Part shown: in pieces, positions 12,050 through 23,536 of the stretch
How the letters are laid out: each line of letters begins with the position of its first letter
Position numbering within the stretch: position 1 is the first letter of the stretch
Assembly: GCF_947242115.1 (NCBI RefSeq)
Contig: NC_074725.1
Span: forward strand, 23,665,898-23,729,897
DNA: 64,000 nucleotides
Direction: 5' to 3'
Origin: Biomphalaria glabrata
Lineage: Eukaryota; Mollusca; Gastropoda; Planorbidae
Notes under the pieces: model-generated
What the model was told of the DNA's origin: nothing
The model's database searches: none
The model's input: only the letters and a program-made list of their open reading frames with translations
Position numbers and translations under genes: made by a program

Positions 12050-12330
12050 TGCACAAAACAGAAGTGTAGAACATTCCTCCTGTTCAGCTTCACATATCCG
12101 TTAGTCTATTGAAATTTTGGGGCGCCACACATGATCTGTTGACCGCCTTTTTCCATTTCTCTGTTTTATTTGCCTTGAAAAAATAATAATATAATAATAA
12201 CAAAACAACAGGCAGAAGAAATTAGGAGATTAGGAAGTTATATTGACCAATGTAAAAAAATGCTAAATAAAACTTTATGGCCATGTCACAAGATCCTCAA
12301 GGCTCGCAAAGACCCTCTTACTCTGTTCAT
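12050..12330. mobile_element. LINE relic (family E2) with an inverted 5' piece
   Basis: The minus strand from about 12180 to 12050 encodes a piece like TEKWKKAVNRSCVAPQNFNR, matching the end of LINE family E2 (compare 13140-13300 and 51283-51550). The plus strand from about 12225 to 12300 encodes KLYGHVTRSSRLAKTLL, a block that lies upstream of it in the same protein. The two pieces are therefore head-to-head, as expected for a LINE insertion with a 5' inversion (twin priming). Both pieces are decayed. Confidence 0.6.
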
Positions 12331-12712
12331 AGATATTTCAGGTGGCTGTCCTCATTCTAGCTATGTGTAAATCCCAAAGACATTGTGTCGTTGAGACTTA
12401 TGATTGGTTTAATGGAACAACACAATAATTTTTAATAAATAAAGTTTAGAGGTGTTTTTTTTCTTGTCTCTTGGCTTGTTATGTATTGATTTAATGTTAT
12501 TGTTGGCCTCCTTCAGTCGTTGAGCGACAATGGTTCATCTCAAATACTTTTTCAAGTAACTGTGGAGTCCACATATATCACAGGTTAATGGTGGTAGAGG
12601 AGCCAGCCATTTTTCGTATGGCACGCTTTTCTTCCAGAATAGTATAATTTAAAACCTTTTCCGTAAGGAGCTCTTAAATAATCTCTAAACAAGATATGTT
12701 TATTTTTTTTAA
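12331..12712. other. No feature seen
   Basis: AT-rich sequence without repeats or coding signal that I can support. Confidence 0.5.
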
Positions 12713-12779
12713 GGAGGGAGGGGGGGGGTGACACTCAAACTAACCGCACCATGTGAAACCAACCCTAGTGACGCCACTG
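12713..12779 (-). mobile_element. hAT-like terminus, CAGTGGCGTCACTAGGGT type
   Basis: On the minus strand the end reads CAGTGGCGTCACTAGGGT and continues for about 65 bp into a poly-C tract. It parallels the terminus at 25447-25515. A shorter related end (CAGTGGCGTAGCTAGGTT) lies at 39080-39120. Only one end is visible here. Such ends are common on non-autonomous DNA elements; the superfamily is an inference. Confidence 0.45.
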
Positions 12780-12848
12780 TTGTATATCAAAGATCCAATG
12801 ATTTAAGGTAACTGTGCAATAATTTTTAACGTACGAAGTAATACGTTT

Positions 12849-12935
12849 TTTTTAGCGGTCACCGAAATGGGAAAAGATGCAGTTAGTTTTGTTCGTCTGT
12901 CCGTCCCGTTTAGATCTCGAAGAGAAAAAATCTAT
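12849..12935 (+). repeat. Dispersed repeat F, short copy
   Basis: The sequence TTTTTAGCGGTCACCGAAA, then GTCCCGTTTAGATCTCG, matches 55489-55575 (TTTTTAGCGGCCACCGAAAG and GTCCCGTTTAGATCTCAG). No terminal structure is seen, so the class is unknown. Confidence 0.55.
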
Positions 12936-13139
12936 TTGGTATAAATATAAAAGGAACATAATTTAAAACAACAATTAATGAATAGTTTTTCATATTATCG
13001 TGTGAACTGCATGGTGTTACTACACTCATGGAACACAAAACTAAAGGAGGAGAGAATTTTTTTTTAAATATTTTTTTTTGAGGCTTTGAATAAGAGATTG
13101 ACCCTTTACTGACCAATAGGATCAAATAGATACTTATTA

Positions 13140-13305
13140 TATGACATTAGTCAGGCCAGATTCACATTGAACTTCACCTTCACTTTCACCTATCCCTTGG
13201 TCTGCTGGACCGTTGGGGCACCACACAAGATTTCTCAACCTTCTTTCTCCATTCTTCTCTGTCATTTCACTTTGATATAATTTTATTCTGATATTCTTTC
13301 TGAAA
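13140..13305 (-). mobile_element. LINE relic (family E2), C-terminal end
   Basis: The minus strand encodes SEMTEKNGERRLRNLVWCP followed by NGPADQGIGE, the last coding block of family E2. The corresponding block at 51283-51550 reads TERNGERRLTNIFRCPQRSN. An APE-type LINE is the likely source. Only the extreme C-terminus remains. Confidence 0.6.
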
Positions 13306-13317
13306 ATATTGAAATCT

Positions 13318-13420
13318 GCCTTTTTACCTGTCTGAATGGACCACATCGGGGACCGATTTTGAGTTTGTGTTTCAATTGTGTTTCTTCTTGTCTCTTGGCA
13401 TATTATTTCTTTTTTTTTTT
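13318..13420 (+). mobile_element. SINE family B body, headless copy
   Basis: The words GCCTTTTTACCTG, TGGACCACATCGGGGACCGA and TTTTGAGTTTGTGTTTC recur at 43765-43845, 56410-56553 and 63503-63585. The tRNA head seen at 56410 is missing. A T-rich run ends the copy. Confidence 0.65.
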
Positions 13421-13674
13421 TTTTTTTCATTCGGAACATGGCTTCATTTCTCTACCTAAAATGTGAGTATCTAGCACATTGTATCTAGCTTAACCATCGA
13501 CTGATCTTCATGTCTCTTTTTGATAAATATTCCCATCGATCCTCCAATCTCTAGGCTCAAACCAAGAATGTCGCACATATTTATTTTCTAAGGACATGGT
13601 TTCCTTTTTAAACAGCAACACTTTCTTTACAAATCTAATACTTGGCTTATTATCATGTTCCACAAAAAGTAAAG
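13421..13674. other. No feature seen
   Basis: Short spacer between the SINE body and the hAT-like end; AT-rich, no coding signal. Confidence 0.4.
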
Positions 13675-13767
13675 ATTTTTGTCATTTTGTGCCGACGTTT
13701 CGGTGGGCCGGTTGGAACCACGTCGCGGGGCGGATCTGGCCCGCGTGCCGTATTTTAAGCATCACTG
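13675..13767 (-). mobile_element. Terminal fragment of the hAT family seen at 30584-31179
   Basis: Reading inward on the minus strand from CAGTGATGC at 13767, the sequence matches the left end of the 30584 element, including TTTTGTGCCGACGTTT and the repeated GGCCCG words. The second terminus was not found. The next base pairs (ATCTAGAC) belong to the dispersed repeat that follows, so the element probably inserted at or near that repeat's edge. Confidence 0.65.
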
Positions 13768-14290
13768 ATCTAGACCAACAACAATAAATCTGAGCGATTA
13801 ATAATATTTTTACTAATTGTTTTTGTTTAGCCCTATTTCATGCTTTTAGCTTTCTCAATACAATATGATCCTATGATAATCCTACCACTTATTTGGACCC
13901 GTTGAAAAAATTGGGTGGGGGGGGGGAGAAGAAGAAAGAAAGGGATATCTGGGTGAGTTTTACCGTAATCGGTTTTTAAAAGCCTTTACAAAAAGAAAAA
14001 AAGTAGAATCACTTGAATTCAAACTCATGACACAACCCTGCTCGGGCAGACGTGCTAACCACTCTGCTAATGAGGTACTTTCAACTTGAGAAAATTGTAG
14101 TTATATTTTGTTTATTTCAATTTAGAGTGGCGACCTCTAAAGGGGACAAACTCTGCTTATACTACCACTTCAGTTACGTAAAATTTCTTTCCCTTGTTCG
14201 ATATCCCAAACAAAATAATGAATTACCAATAACAAATTGGTTAATTTTGTTTTATTGATTCTTGTGTTGACAGGTAAAAGAATTAAGTTA
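13768..14290. repeat. Dispersed repeat G, longest copy, with an internal tRNA-like segment
   Basis: It starts GATCTAGACCAACAACAATA and includes TTTTTGTTTAGCCC, ATTTCATGCTTTTAGC and ATTACCAATAACAAATTGG. Copies or partial copies lie at 17312-17720, 46900-47395 and 48118-48440. On the minus strand, 14012-14072 holds AGCAGAGTGGTTAGCACG and, downstream of it, GAGTTTGAATTCAAG, an A-box and B-box pair. No TIRs were seen, so the class is not assigned; a SINE nested in an older repeat is one reading. Confidence 0.55.
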
Positions 14291-15020
14291 CAATTACTTT
14301 CACATGCAGTTTTAGTTAAAAAAATATATATTTTGCATGGCAAAAGATCATAGATGCTGTGTGTATGGCCAGTTTCAAAACTTGTTCTTTATTAAACAAG
14401 ATCCCTCCAGGAGAGACACATTATGAGCCACAGACAATGCAAGCAAACGTTTAATTAATGCTCTTTGTGGATTACGTTGACTAGCTCTCGCTATCGTAAA
14501 GAAATGTGTTTACTATACGGGCGTTGTAGCTTCAATGGAAGCCTTTTTAACCTGGCACGACTGAAAGCCATTACGAAAACTGTTGCTCACTGAAGATGCG
14601 GCAGTCCCCTCCCATTCGAAAGATTACAAAGGAAGGTTAATGCTTTGGCAGCTTGATATCAAGAGCTCAATGTTACAATAAGACTTCAATTCTGTCACAA
14701 GATGTCTAGAAGTACCCGCTGTAAGTATCGGAAATCACACAATGTGTTTCTCATTTGTCATTAACTATGAGTACAACTGACCATTAGGTAGGGGTGGACT
14801 GGGTGTCAAAATCATCCCGGGCATTACCATACGATTCGACCCATAACTTGATAATAAAACTGAACGCATGTACGAAAACGCTATGTGGCGTATTGACATT
14901 CTGCATGTAAATAGACTTAGAGACTATAGGAAATCTCGATTTGTAAAAAGAAATCTACAGTACAATCTTAATTAGACTATTACATTATTTGATATAATTA
15001 TAAGAAAAGCATAACACTTG
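14291..15020. other. No gene seen
   Basis: 14380-14740 is less AT-rich than its surroundings but carries no open frame of note. A repeat-like end (GGGGTGGACTGGGTGTCAAA, then CCCGGGCATT) lies near 14792-14825 without a partner. Confidence 0.4.
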
Positions 15021-15021
15021 A

Positions 15022-15264
15022 TGGTCTGTTTGGATATGAGTTAAGTGTTTCTACATGGTCTGTGTGGATATGAGTTAAGTGTTTCTACATGGTCTGTGTG
15101 GATATGAGTTAAGTGTTTCTACATGGTCTGTGTGGATATGAGTTAAGTGTTTCTACATGGTCTGTTTGGATATGAGTTAAGTGTTTCTACGTGGTCTGTG
15201 TGGATATGAGTTAAGTGTTTCTACATGGTCTGTGTGGATATGAGTTAAGTGTTTCTACACGGTC
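15022..15264. repeat. 34-bp minisatellite, about 7 copies
   Basis: The unit contains GGTCTGTGTGGATATGAG followed by TTAAGTGTTTCTACAT. Units alternate only between CTGTTTGG and CTGTGTGG and between ACATGG and ACGTGG or ACACGG, so the array is young. Confidence 0.95.
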
Positions 15265-17311
15265 GGGCATTCTCTCCTGGTGTACGTCAGATTCAACAAC
15301 TTTCCTGAACTGTTTCAATAATAATTTTCATTTGTCAATGATTTCGTGGCTGAGAAATCTTGGGATCTTGCGACGATACGACCAAAGTATGACTCAACTA
15401 AGTATGTAAAGATATTTTATACAAGGCAAGGCGAGGCCAATCACGTTAAAAATAACCTAAAACACTCTTGGTGAGCCTTAAGTTTTGTTATAGAATAAAT
15501 TAAAATGCTTGTCGTTTACAGTTTAAAAGCATTTCACTCTGGACTTTAGTTTATACAGTATAAAATAGTTCTAGAACAATAATGAGTTCTTTGAAACAAA
15601 CTCATTTGGTTTAATCAGATCACTTTGAATTCACACAATTCGACATTCAAAGAAATGTCACCACCACCCCTCCATTCCTTTGCTCTAGTAGGCCACCTTT
15701 GTTCTACTAACGTAGTTGATTATTGATTCTTAGCTAATCGTGTTATGATTTGGTTGCCGGTAAAGTAGAGGAAAGGTTAAAGTTCACATGGCGTTTAAGG
15801 ACGCCACCGCCGCCAAGTGATATGTGTAAAGCTCAGTTGACAGTCTATTTATATCACACTGTCACGTTGATGATATCGCTGACACACGTGTACAACCTCT
15901 CCACCCCCTTTTTTCTGGTACAAGTTAGCAAGCAGGATGTGACACTGACACACAGTGTCAGCTTGCCATTAGGTAGTTTCCAGGAACTGTTAATAATACT
16001 CCAAGGGATTATCTAGAATAGTGTATGCATATGTAGAACATCCCTTGAATACCAGGCCTCACCATATTTCTGCACCTTCACCTAGTTTTTTTTTTTAACA
16101 CTTACTTCCCACAACCATTCTCGGATCAAGTTGGATCAGTTATTCATTGGCCATGACTAAACTTGAATCAATAAAAAAAAATATTTAAAAAAAATGTCAA
16201 TTAATTACTCAATTAATCCTTTAGTATTCATACCTATGTTTAAATATGTTGGGTTATGTCCCCTTAGATAAGTGTACAAGTTATTTCTCGCATACATGTA
16301 CCAAATTGAAATTGTACAAATTAAAAGTAACAAAAACTTAAATGAATTTTTAAACTACTCATTTTTTTTTGATAACTAATTAATTTGTTTGAAAAGGAAA
16401 ATAATTTATACGTAATTGAAAGTTATAGTTGTAAGTGTGATGTTCTTCCCATAGATAAGTTATTTTTAAAGTATATACATTTTTCTTGCTTGCTGTCACC
16501 TTACAAGAGCTAGTATTACGTTCATTTGACTGCCTGGTCTTGCGCTGTACACTTCAAATTGTCCACACAGTGGTCCCGTGTTCAAACCCTGCCACGTGTC
16601 ATTCTGTGCAGTCCGACACTTGTAGATTTGTGTTCACTCTTTTTGTGACGCAGCCACACCGTATCTCTGTTGTAGGCAACACCATTGGTTAATTTGTATA
16701 CTTCAAACTTAAATAGTAACGAGAATTAATTATGAAGCTTTGACCATAATCGACAACGCAATGATTTTAGTCTACATCAAATAAAGATATGTAATACTAA
16801 TCCTGTAGCATTTGAAAGTTTAGTATATTTTATTTTTGTTGTTTTTGTTTTGTGGTCTAGTCAATATGAATTAAAAGTTAAGTTTCAACTTTCAACTAAC
16901 GACATTTGAGGATCAATTGTAAAGACAATAATAAGCAAGCACAAAGAAAAACCAAGAAGACAAAGTCAGAGCTGGAAAAAATGTTTTATTATTTATAAAA
17001 GAAATCAAGTGCAAATATTTTATAGGAATTGTAAATTGTAAAATGCTGAATAGAAAGATAATAAAAGATTATTGTTATTATTATTGCACTATATATCGTA
17101 TTTTATACGAATTATATCATAATATAAAATGCATTAAAATATTTTTGATAATTTGATAATTTACTGATTACGAGGAGACCAATTACTACTCTCCCATAGC
17201 TTTGGTCTGTGACATAAACATCTTTCTTTCAGAAAGGTAAATCTGAAATCAAGAAAATAAAAATATATTTTAAAAAAAAGCTTATATTAAATGTAACTGT
17301 ATCAATTCTAG
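15265..17311. other. No gene seen
   Basis: AT-rich sequence. A B-box-like word (GTGTTCAAACCCTG) lies near 16578 without a convincing A-box upstream. The open frames at 15750-16016 and 16486-16692 show no recognisable domain. Confidence 0.45.
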
Positions 17312-17720
17312 ACAAATAATAATAAATCTCTGCGATTATAAATATTTTTACCAATTGTTTTAGTTTATTCCAATTTCATGCTTTAATCTGTCTCATTGCG
17401 CTATGATCTAGCACTTGTTTGGACCAGTTGGGAAAGTGGGGAATGCATAAAAAAAATGGCTCTCTCAGGACTCAAGCCTCCTCAAAGGGACTAATTCAAT
17501 ATTTACTACCACATCTGTCAAGTACAATTCTTTTACTTTGTTCTTTACCAATCAAATAATTAATTACCAATAGTTAATTAGCTAACTGTTTTTTAGTTGA
17601 TTCTGGTTATGCTAAGTAAAAGAAATAATTGTAACAAAATTTTAGCTTGCTCCGAGATTGGGTGTTTGAGAAAAATACGTGTACAAACTTTTGACCAGAC
17701 AGTAAGAGTGAAGATAATGT
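17312..17720. repeat. Dispersed repeat G, second copy
   Basis: It shares with 13768-14290 the words AATAAATCTCTGCGATTA, TTTTTACCAATTG and ATTTCATGCTTTAATC, and further along AATTACCAATAGTTAATTAG. Its right part (GAGATTGGGTGTTTGAGAAA, then TTTTGACCAGACAG) matches 47318-47370. Confidence 0.55.
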
Positions 17721-19590
17721 ACAAATAAATGTAATTAATAAGACCCATGCCCCAGAGGATATTTTTTCGGCTGCTAATCTTTGTTTTGTTGTTGTTTTCA
17801 TCTGTACAGATAACAGACTTACTTTATTCCGTACTATCACTCACTAACTATTTACCCTACATAAGAAACCAAGCAGGGATTAAATGCTATGACGCACACA
17901 TTCTAAGAAATAAAAGAATTGATTGACGGAACATCATTTCAATAAAGGGGGACGGAAGCTATATTAGTTAGAACCAGACAATACCTTAGGTCGAGGATAC
18001 TGACGTAGCACGAGTATAAGAAGCATATTATTTTAAATGTATTATCAGATGGCTAGGGGTCTTTTTTTTTTTTTACAATATTGGGTGTGGGTGGCGGGGC
18101 GATGGAGGTCGCTCCTGTGCGTCAAAACATTCGAATGTTTGCTAAGTTTTATGGTTGAAGGTCGCTTTGCTCTGATACGTACGTAGTTCGATATTGTAGT
18201 TCAGCTTTCAAGGCCAAATCAATATCTTTGTAGAGAAATGTCTCTTGTCCTCTGAACGACCTTCTTCACACAGTTAGTACCATTTCAACAGATGTAGGAC
18301 TGTAGATTCCTCAAAGTTGGACTGTTCACGTGGTTGCTTAGAAGCTGAAACAAGACAATATGCAAGAACTCTAGTAATGCCTTCCATTTGATTTTCTTTA
18401 CTCCAGTTCAGGAGTCCTCAATATTTCCCAGACCTAATTATTACATTGTATTTATTCCTTAATGGAAAACAAAAGTCATTTGACTTCATTTGGCATCTAT
18501 ACCCTAATGTGATCAACGGATAATCATCTCTATACGTACCTGTTTTAAGCCAACTTGAGTACTGACACCTACAGTCTGAGTCCATTGAATGCAAACTGCA
18601 CAGTATTGCCTAGTATTTATCTGGGACATGACCAACAACGCTGAACACATTAATCTATGGGAAATACAAATATTACACAATAAAATTAAAGTTATTGAAA
18701 CAAGTGAAGACATCATGGAGAAATGTATAAATAAACTTCAGTCGTAGACTAAAAATATATTTTGTTTCTAAAGCAAGGGAATTAACCTTGAAAATATGAT
18801 CAGTTGCTCAAACTGTGTGACGTCAAATTTAATGTTTAAATCAAATGAAATATTACAGGACCTTCAAATTGTTAGAATGAAAATAAAATATTTCTTTCTA
18901 TTAATCTGTCTGTTCTATCATTCTATTTGTCTGACTATGTTTGCCTGACTAACTTTTCATATAATTATCTGTTTACAGGTCTACTACATCTATAGGTAAC
19001 ATAAAACAAACTGACTAGCGTTATATTTTCAGGATTCAACCAGGTGGACAACCAAACGAATAGTCTTTGATACTCGTAATGTAGCCTACTAAGGGCCAAC
19101 TGTAATTTTATTGCCTTACTTACCATTCAGTACAAATTCAATTAAGGTCACCATCACATAGGCCAATAAAAAAAAGTCATATTATGTGTAGATTGATTTT
19201 AAATGTATCATTACTTTGTTGTTATTACTTTTTCAAGCTAATAGTTTAACAAGTAGCGCGAGCTGTAGGCAAATGTTGGCCTATATTACATCTGAGCCTA
19301 TAATTTCAGACGCCATCTTGACATTTTCTGCCCATTATTTGACCATCTCGAAGAATCCCGTTTCTTTGTTTTCAAATTTACTTACGAGATTTAATTCAAT
19401 TTTTCAATTTTAATAAAAATGTAAAACATGAATATCTTGGTTTATATTCAATAAATATTATATTTATTTCAATAAATGGGAAAGCTTTTAGCCCAAACGT
19501 TTCTAGTCAAAATCAGTTACCAGTTCATTATCAAGTTGGTTTCAAGTCCTTCTCTTCTTAAGTTGTTGTTTTGACAATTCTTTCATAGAT
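17721..19590. other. No gene seen
   Basis: AT-rich sequence. A T-run followed by a G-rich stretch lies near 18060-18115. The minus-strand frame at 18513-18716 is not recognised. Confidence 0.45.
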
Positions 19591-19670
19591 GTGTGGCTTA
19601 GTGGTTACAGCGTTTGTCTCTCAATCTGGTCTCAATCTAGGGGTCACGAGTACGAATCTCGACCTGGGCA
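19591..19670 (+). mobile_element. tRNA-derived SINE head or tRNA-like relic (family D), plus-strand copy
   Basis: The A-box-like TGGCTTAGTGGTTACAGCG lies at about 19594-19612 and the B-box-like CGAGTACGAATCTCG at about 19647-19661. It shares spacing and middle sequence (TTTGTCTCTCAATC) with the minus-strand copy at 10499-10580. The B-box has GTACGAATC instead of GTTCGAATC. No acceptor stem pairs. Confidence 0.6.
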
Positions 19671-19849
19671 GTGTTATATTTCATATTATTCCCGTACTAT
19701 AAAATAATTATATATTAAAAGTAAAATTTAAATTTAAAAATATTGCATTTAAATGATTTAATATAGGATTTGAATAAAGATAAAGTTAAAAATTGTGCAC
19801 CTGATCATGTAGGCTTACATTAATGATTACTTGTACATTAGATTAGGAT

Positions 19850-20940
19850 AGTTTGTGCCTATGCACATGGGGGATTAGATGAAGGATAAATTATACATAT
19901 ACACATATACACATAGATAGAGTGTGTATGTGCATATGGGAATTAGATCAAACATTAGATCAAATATTAGATCAAGGGAGTTTAGAAGGATTGTGGATAT
20001 CAGATTATAGGATAGAGTGCATAGCTAAGGTATAAAGTATAAGTTGTGGGATTAGATCCTTGGTTAAAGGATAGGTTGTGTGATTAGATCCTTAGTTAAA
20101 GGATAGGTTGTGGGTTTAGATCCTTGGTTAAAGGATAGATTGTGGGATTAGATCCTTGGTTAAAGGATAGGTTGTGGGATTAGATCCTTGGTTAAAGAAT
20201 AGGTTGTGGGATTAGATCCTTGGTTAAAGAATAGGTTGTGGGATTAGATCCTTAGCTAAAGAATAGGTTATGCATGTGTGATTAGATCCTTAGTTAAAGA
20301 ATAGGTTATGCATGTGGGATTATTGGTTAAAGGATAGGTTGTGGGATTAGATCCTTGGTTAAAGGATAGGTTGTGGGATTAGATCCTTGGTTAAAGGATA
20401 GGTTTCGGGATTAGATCCTTGGTTAAAGGATAGGTTGTGGGATTAGATCCTTGGTTAAAGGATAGGTTGTGGGATTAGATCCTTGGTTAAAGGATAGGTT
20501 GTGGGATTAGATCCTTAGTTAAAGGATAGGTTGTGGGATTAGATCCTTAGTTAAAGGATAGGTTGTGCATGTGGGATTAGATCCTTGGTTAAAGGATAGG
20601 TTGTGGGATTAGATCCGTAGTTAAATGTATAGTTAGTATAGATACGTATAGTAGATTGATGCATGTGCCAAGGATATGATATGATGTGCATGTGCACATG
20701 GGGACTAGATCAATGATCAAGTTTAATGGTAGATTGTGCATTACGATTTGATAGATTGTGTTTCTGCTAGGTGGGATTATATCAAGGATTTGCACATTTG
20801 AGACTTCGATTGTGGCTATTAATGTGGGAGATTAGATTGTGAATATGAACTTGAAGGATAGAGTGTATGTGGGAATAATAGTGCAGATTTTGCACACCAA
20901 GGATAGATTGTGCATTTGAACGTGGGTTAGGGAACTTATG
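19850..20940. repeat. 32-bp minisatellite, about 18 good copies in 20030-20635 with decayed flanks
   Basis: The unit is AAAGGATAGGTTGTGGGATT followed by AGATCCTTGGTT. Units vary at CTTGG/CTTAG and AAAGGA/AAAGAA, and a few carry an insert (ATGCATGTG). Both sides (19850-20030 and 20635-20940) hold degraded versions, so the array grew in the middle of an older one. Confidence 0.95.
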
Positions 20941-21380
20941 AATAAAAATATATCCAAATCTCTCATGGAGACACTTTATAGACATCGTCAGATGAGACCC
21001 TTACACAGTCGAGAGTTTGTCATAACTGATATGATAAGAGAAATGTAATACAGCCGACCATGATGTAACATTTTGAATGCTGTATCTTGACAAAAATAGT
21101 TATCTCTGTGTGTCTGAGTCACTTTTTAAGTAACAGGATCCTCTTTGTTTGCATTTCAAACTCAAATTCTAATAGACTATGTAGTCTCAATACACACAAC
21201 TAAATTATTTTGATTGGTTCCCATTAACGTTAATTCCGCTGAGCTCTTATGATGTTCGTTAATCGCTTAGTAGATTCAAGGTATAAGCCAATGAAAGATA
21301 ATAGATTATATGGAAAATGTGTTAGGCTAGTATTAAACTGTAACGATCATTTATAAATGTTTTATGTGCTCTCATTTGTA
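20941..21380. other. No feature seen
   Basis: Sequence without repeat, coding or element-end signal that I can support. Confidence 0.45.
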
Positions 21381-21386
21381 AGAGAA

Positions 21387-22747
21387 TCACGGGCGTAGCC
21401 AGAATTTCTTCCCCGACAAATATGTATGTATATGTGACCCTTCATTCTTTCGGAAGACGTCTATTGTACCCTAGAATGGAGCTCTTGCTGGAGTTAGTGG
21501 AGCTATTCTGAGGTATCTACAGTGCATTAACCTGCTATTAAAAAGTTTTATTTCAAAAACCTAATGTGCTATTCCTACTTGGGAGGCAAGCTGCTTACAC
21601 AAAAATATGTCACTGGCAATGTCTGAAACATGCCTTGAGGACCGCCATGAAATCATTGGCGCCAAGTTGTACTAGGATGTCCCTGTTTGCTCTTACCTCG
21701 ATAAGGTAACCCTAACCCATGTCATCGCAATTCTTATTATGCGTAATTCCTTTTGTCAGAGACATGTCCATCAAACATCATGCGACGCTCTGTCACAACG
21801 TTACTGAGGGGTCGACTCACAGTTCAGCATAGGATTTCCTTGATTGAGACCCGATCTCTATAACTGATTCCTAAAATCCGTCTTAGCCATCTTTGTTGAG
21901 TCACATGTAGTCTTTTCAATTTTCACTGCACTTTATTGATGGAGCCCAGCCACTGGTAGAAATGTGTAACCTCTTGGCCACGCTCTTGGAATTAGGTGAC
22001 TGTAGTTTGCTTTAGATTTTATATCGAAAAGGGAAGTTTTATCGTAAAAATCTGTTGAGGGGTTTAAAACTAAAAAAATTTCTGGAATTTTTAAAACTAA
22101 TTCAAAACCCTCTTAGCTATGCTCATAGAATTTTGTGTAATTTGCTTTTTTTTATTGAACAGGGTTTTTTTTTCTTCAAACCCCGCTGAGGTGGGATTTA
22201 AACTCATAATCCCTTTGGCTACGCTCATAGCATTTTGAGTGCGTAATTAACTTTTTTTTTATATTGAAGTGGTATTTACTAGCTTCAAACCCACTGAAAA
22301 ACAGAAAACCCCTCTTTTTTTTATATTGAAGTGGTATTTACTAGCTTCAAACCCACTGAAAAACAGAAAACCCCTCTTGGCTACCCTCAAAGAATCTGGT
22401 GACTGAAAAATTGAAGTCATATATTGAAGAGGGGGTTTAATCGTTAATTTCGGAGGGGTTTTAAAATCAAAATCCTCCTTAGCTATGCTCTTGGAATTTG
22501 GGGATTGTCGTTTGCGTTATTATTATTTTTTTTTTGGTTTGGTTTTTTAGAAGAGGGGATTCAACTGCAAAACCCCGGGGGTTTTAAACTCAAAACCTCC
22601 TTGGCTGCGCTGTTAAAAGTGATGGTTTAGTATTAAAATCTCACCTAAAATAAGCAAAATCAAAGCAAAAAATCAGTCATTAAACTCCTATCTCCGACAT
22701 CTGAGGGGTGTTGAACCCCAACCCCCCCCCCTTAGCTACGCCCATGA
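21387..22747. mobile_element. TIR DNA element, 1361 bp, with a 6-bp target duplication and internal tandem copies of its own end
   Basis: The left end is TCACGGGCGTAGCCA, and the right end in reverse complement is TCATGGGCGTAGCTA, 13 of 15 alike. AGAGAA flanks it directly on both sides (21381-21386 and 22748-22753), a 6-bp target duplication. The right half (from about 21971) is a degenerate array with a period of about 100-140 bp in which each unit carries a word like CTTAGCTATGCTCATAG, a clear relative of the right terminus (TTAGCTACGCCCATGA). A 64-bp exact duplication lies at about 22248-22375. No transposase is visible, so it is non-autonomous. A LINE relic is nested in its left half. Superfamily not assigned. 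Confidence 0.65.
21580..21950 (-). mobile_element. LINE relic (family E1), C-terminal part of the reverse-transcriptase ORF
   Basis: The minus strand encodes VTQQRWLRRILGISYRDR, then after a stop SRPLSNVVTERRM. The first block is the QQRWLRRILGISYRDR motif found near the C-terminus of many APE-type LINE proteins. Further along, remnants of the RITWRHTF block can be traced with frame changes. Parallel copies lie at 26110-26375, 50678-50962 and 61284-61965. This copy is decayed and nested in the TIR element at 21387-22747. Confidence 0.75.
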
Positions 22748-22753
22748 AGAGAA

Positions 22754-23530
22754 TACTATAAAATCTTTTAATCTAAAAGGGCCATACTTCAATTCTAAAT
22801 CTAATGTCGATCCATTAGGGTTCCGGCCCAACGGATATTTGTCCTTGTAAATATAAGTTCTGTTCTGTTCAACTGTGACTTGACATCTATTGGGCTAAGG
22901 GTCAAGTCAACCACTGTCTTGAACATACGCATACAGTTGTAAGGTCACTTTCAACATATTAGAATGATTTGAACCATCTGTCCGCCATGATAGTCTAGTC
23001 TATACATTCTGACTCCAAGGGGTTTGTGTGTGAGGTGTTTAAATGCGAGGGATTTGGGAGAGACACAGACTGATTAATTCACGTGCCATGGATTTAGTCT
23101 AGTCTTTTTAGACAAGCAAATAAATAAGAGAGCAAGTTCTTTTTATGTGACAGAAATAATTCTTTAGACGGTCTAGCCCCATGGCCATTAAATACTTCCA
23201 TGCACAATGTCGTAGCGTGAACCTTTGAACCTGGTCATCAATCGCGTGACCTTGGTGCACTGCAAAAAAATAATAGGACGGATTTGCTGGCCATGGAATC
23301 TCAAGAATTCAACAGAAATATGTATATATATATCGAGATATTTACTAATAAAAAGTACTTTTTTTTTAAAGTTAAGTAGTGAATATATGGACCCCATTCC
23401 TCGTCCCATCACTATGAATACATTCAACCAAACAGTGAAGCTCTGCTTGTATCAATACTATTTATGCACAATTTATGCTTATTGTAACTACTGACTGAGT
23501 TTTTTTTTAATTTTCAGTTTCATCAGAAAA
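22754..23530. other. No gene seen
   Basis: AT-rich sequence with a short TA-rich run near 23320. Overlapping plus and minus frames at 23188-23494 have no recognised domain. Confidence 0.45.
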
Positions 23531-23536
23531 AAACAA

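Noticed and set aside
16486-16692. SINE head suggested by GTGTTCAAACCCTG
   Set aside because: A B-box-like word occurs, but no convincing A-box at the right distance and no second copy.
18513-18716. Possible LINE fragment on the minus strand
   Set aside because: A few residues recall LINE proteins, but no motif block is clear enough to call.
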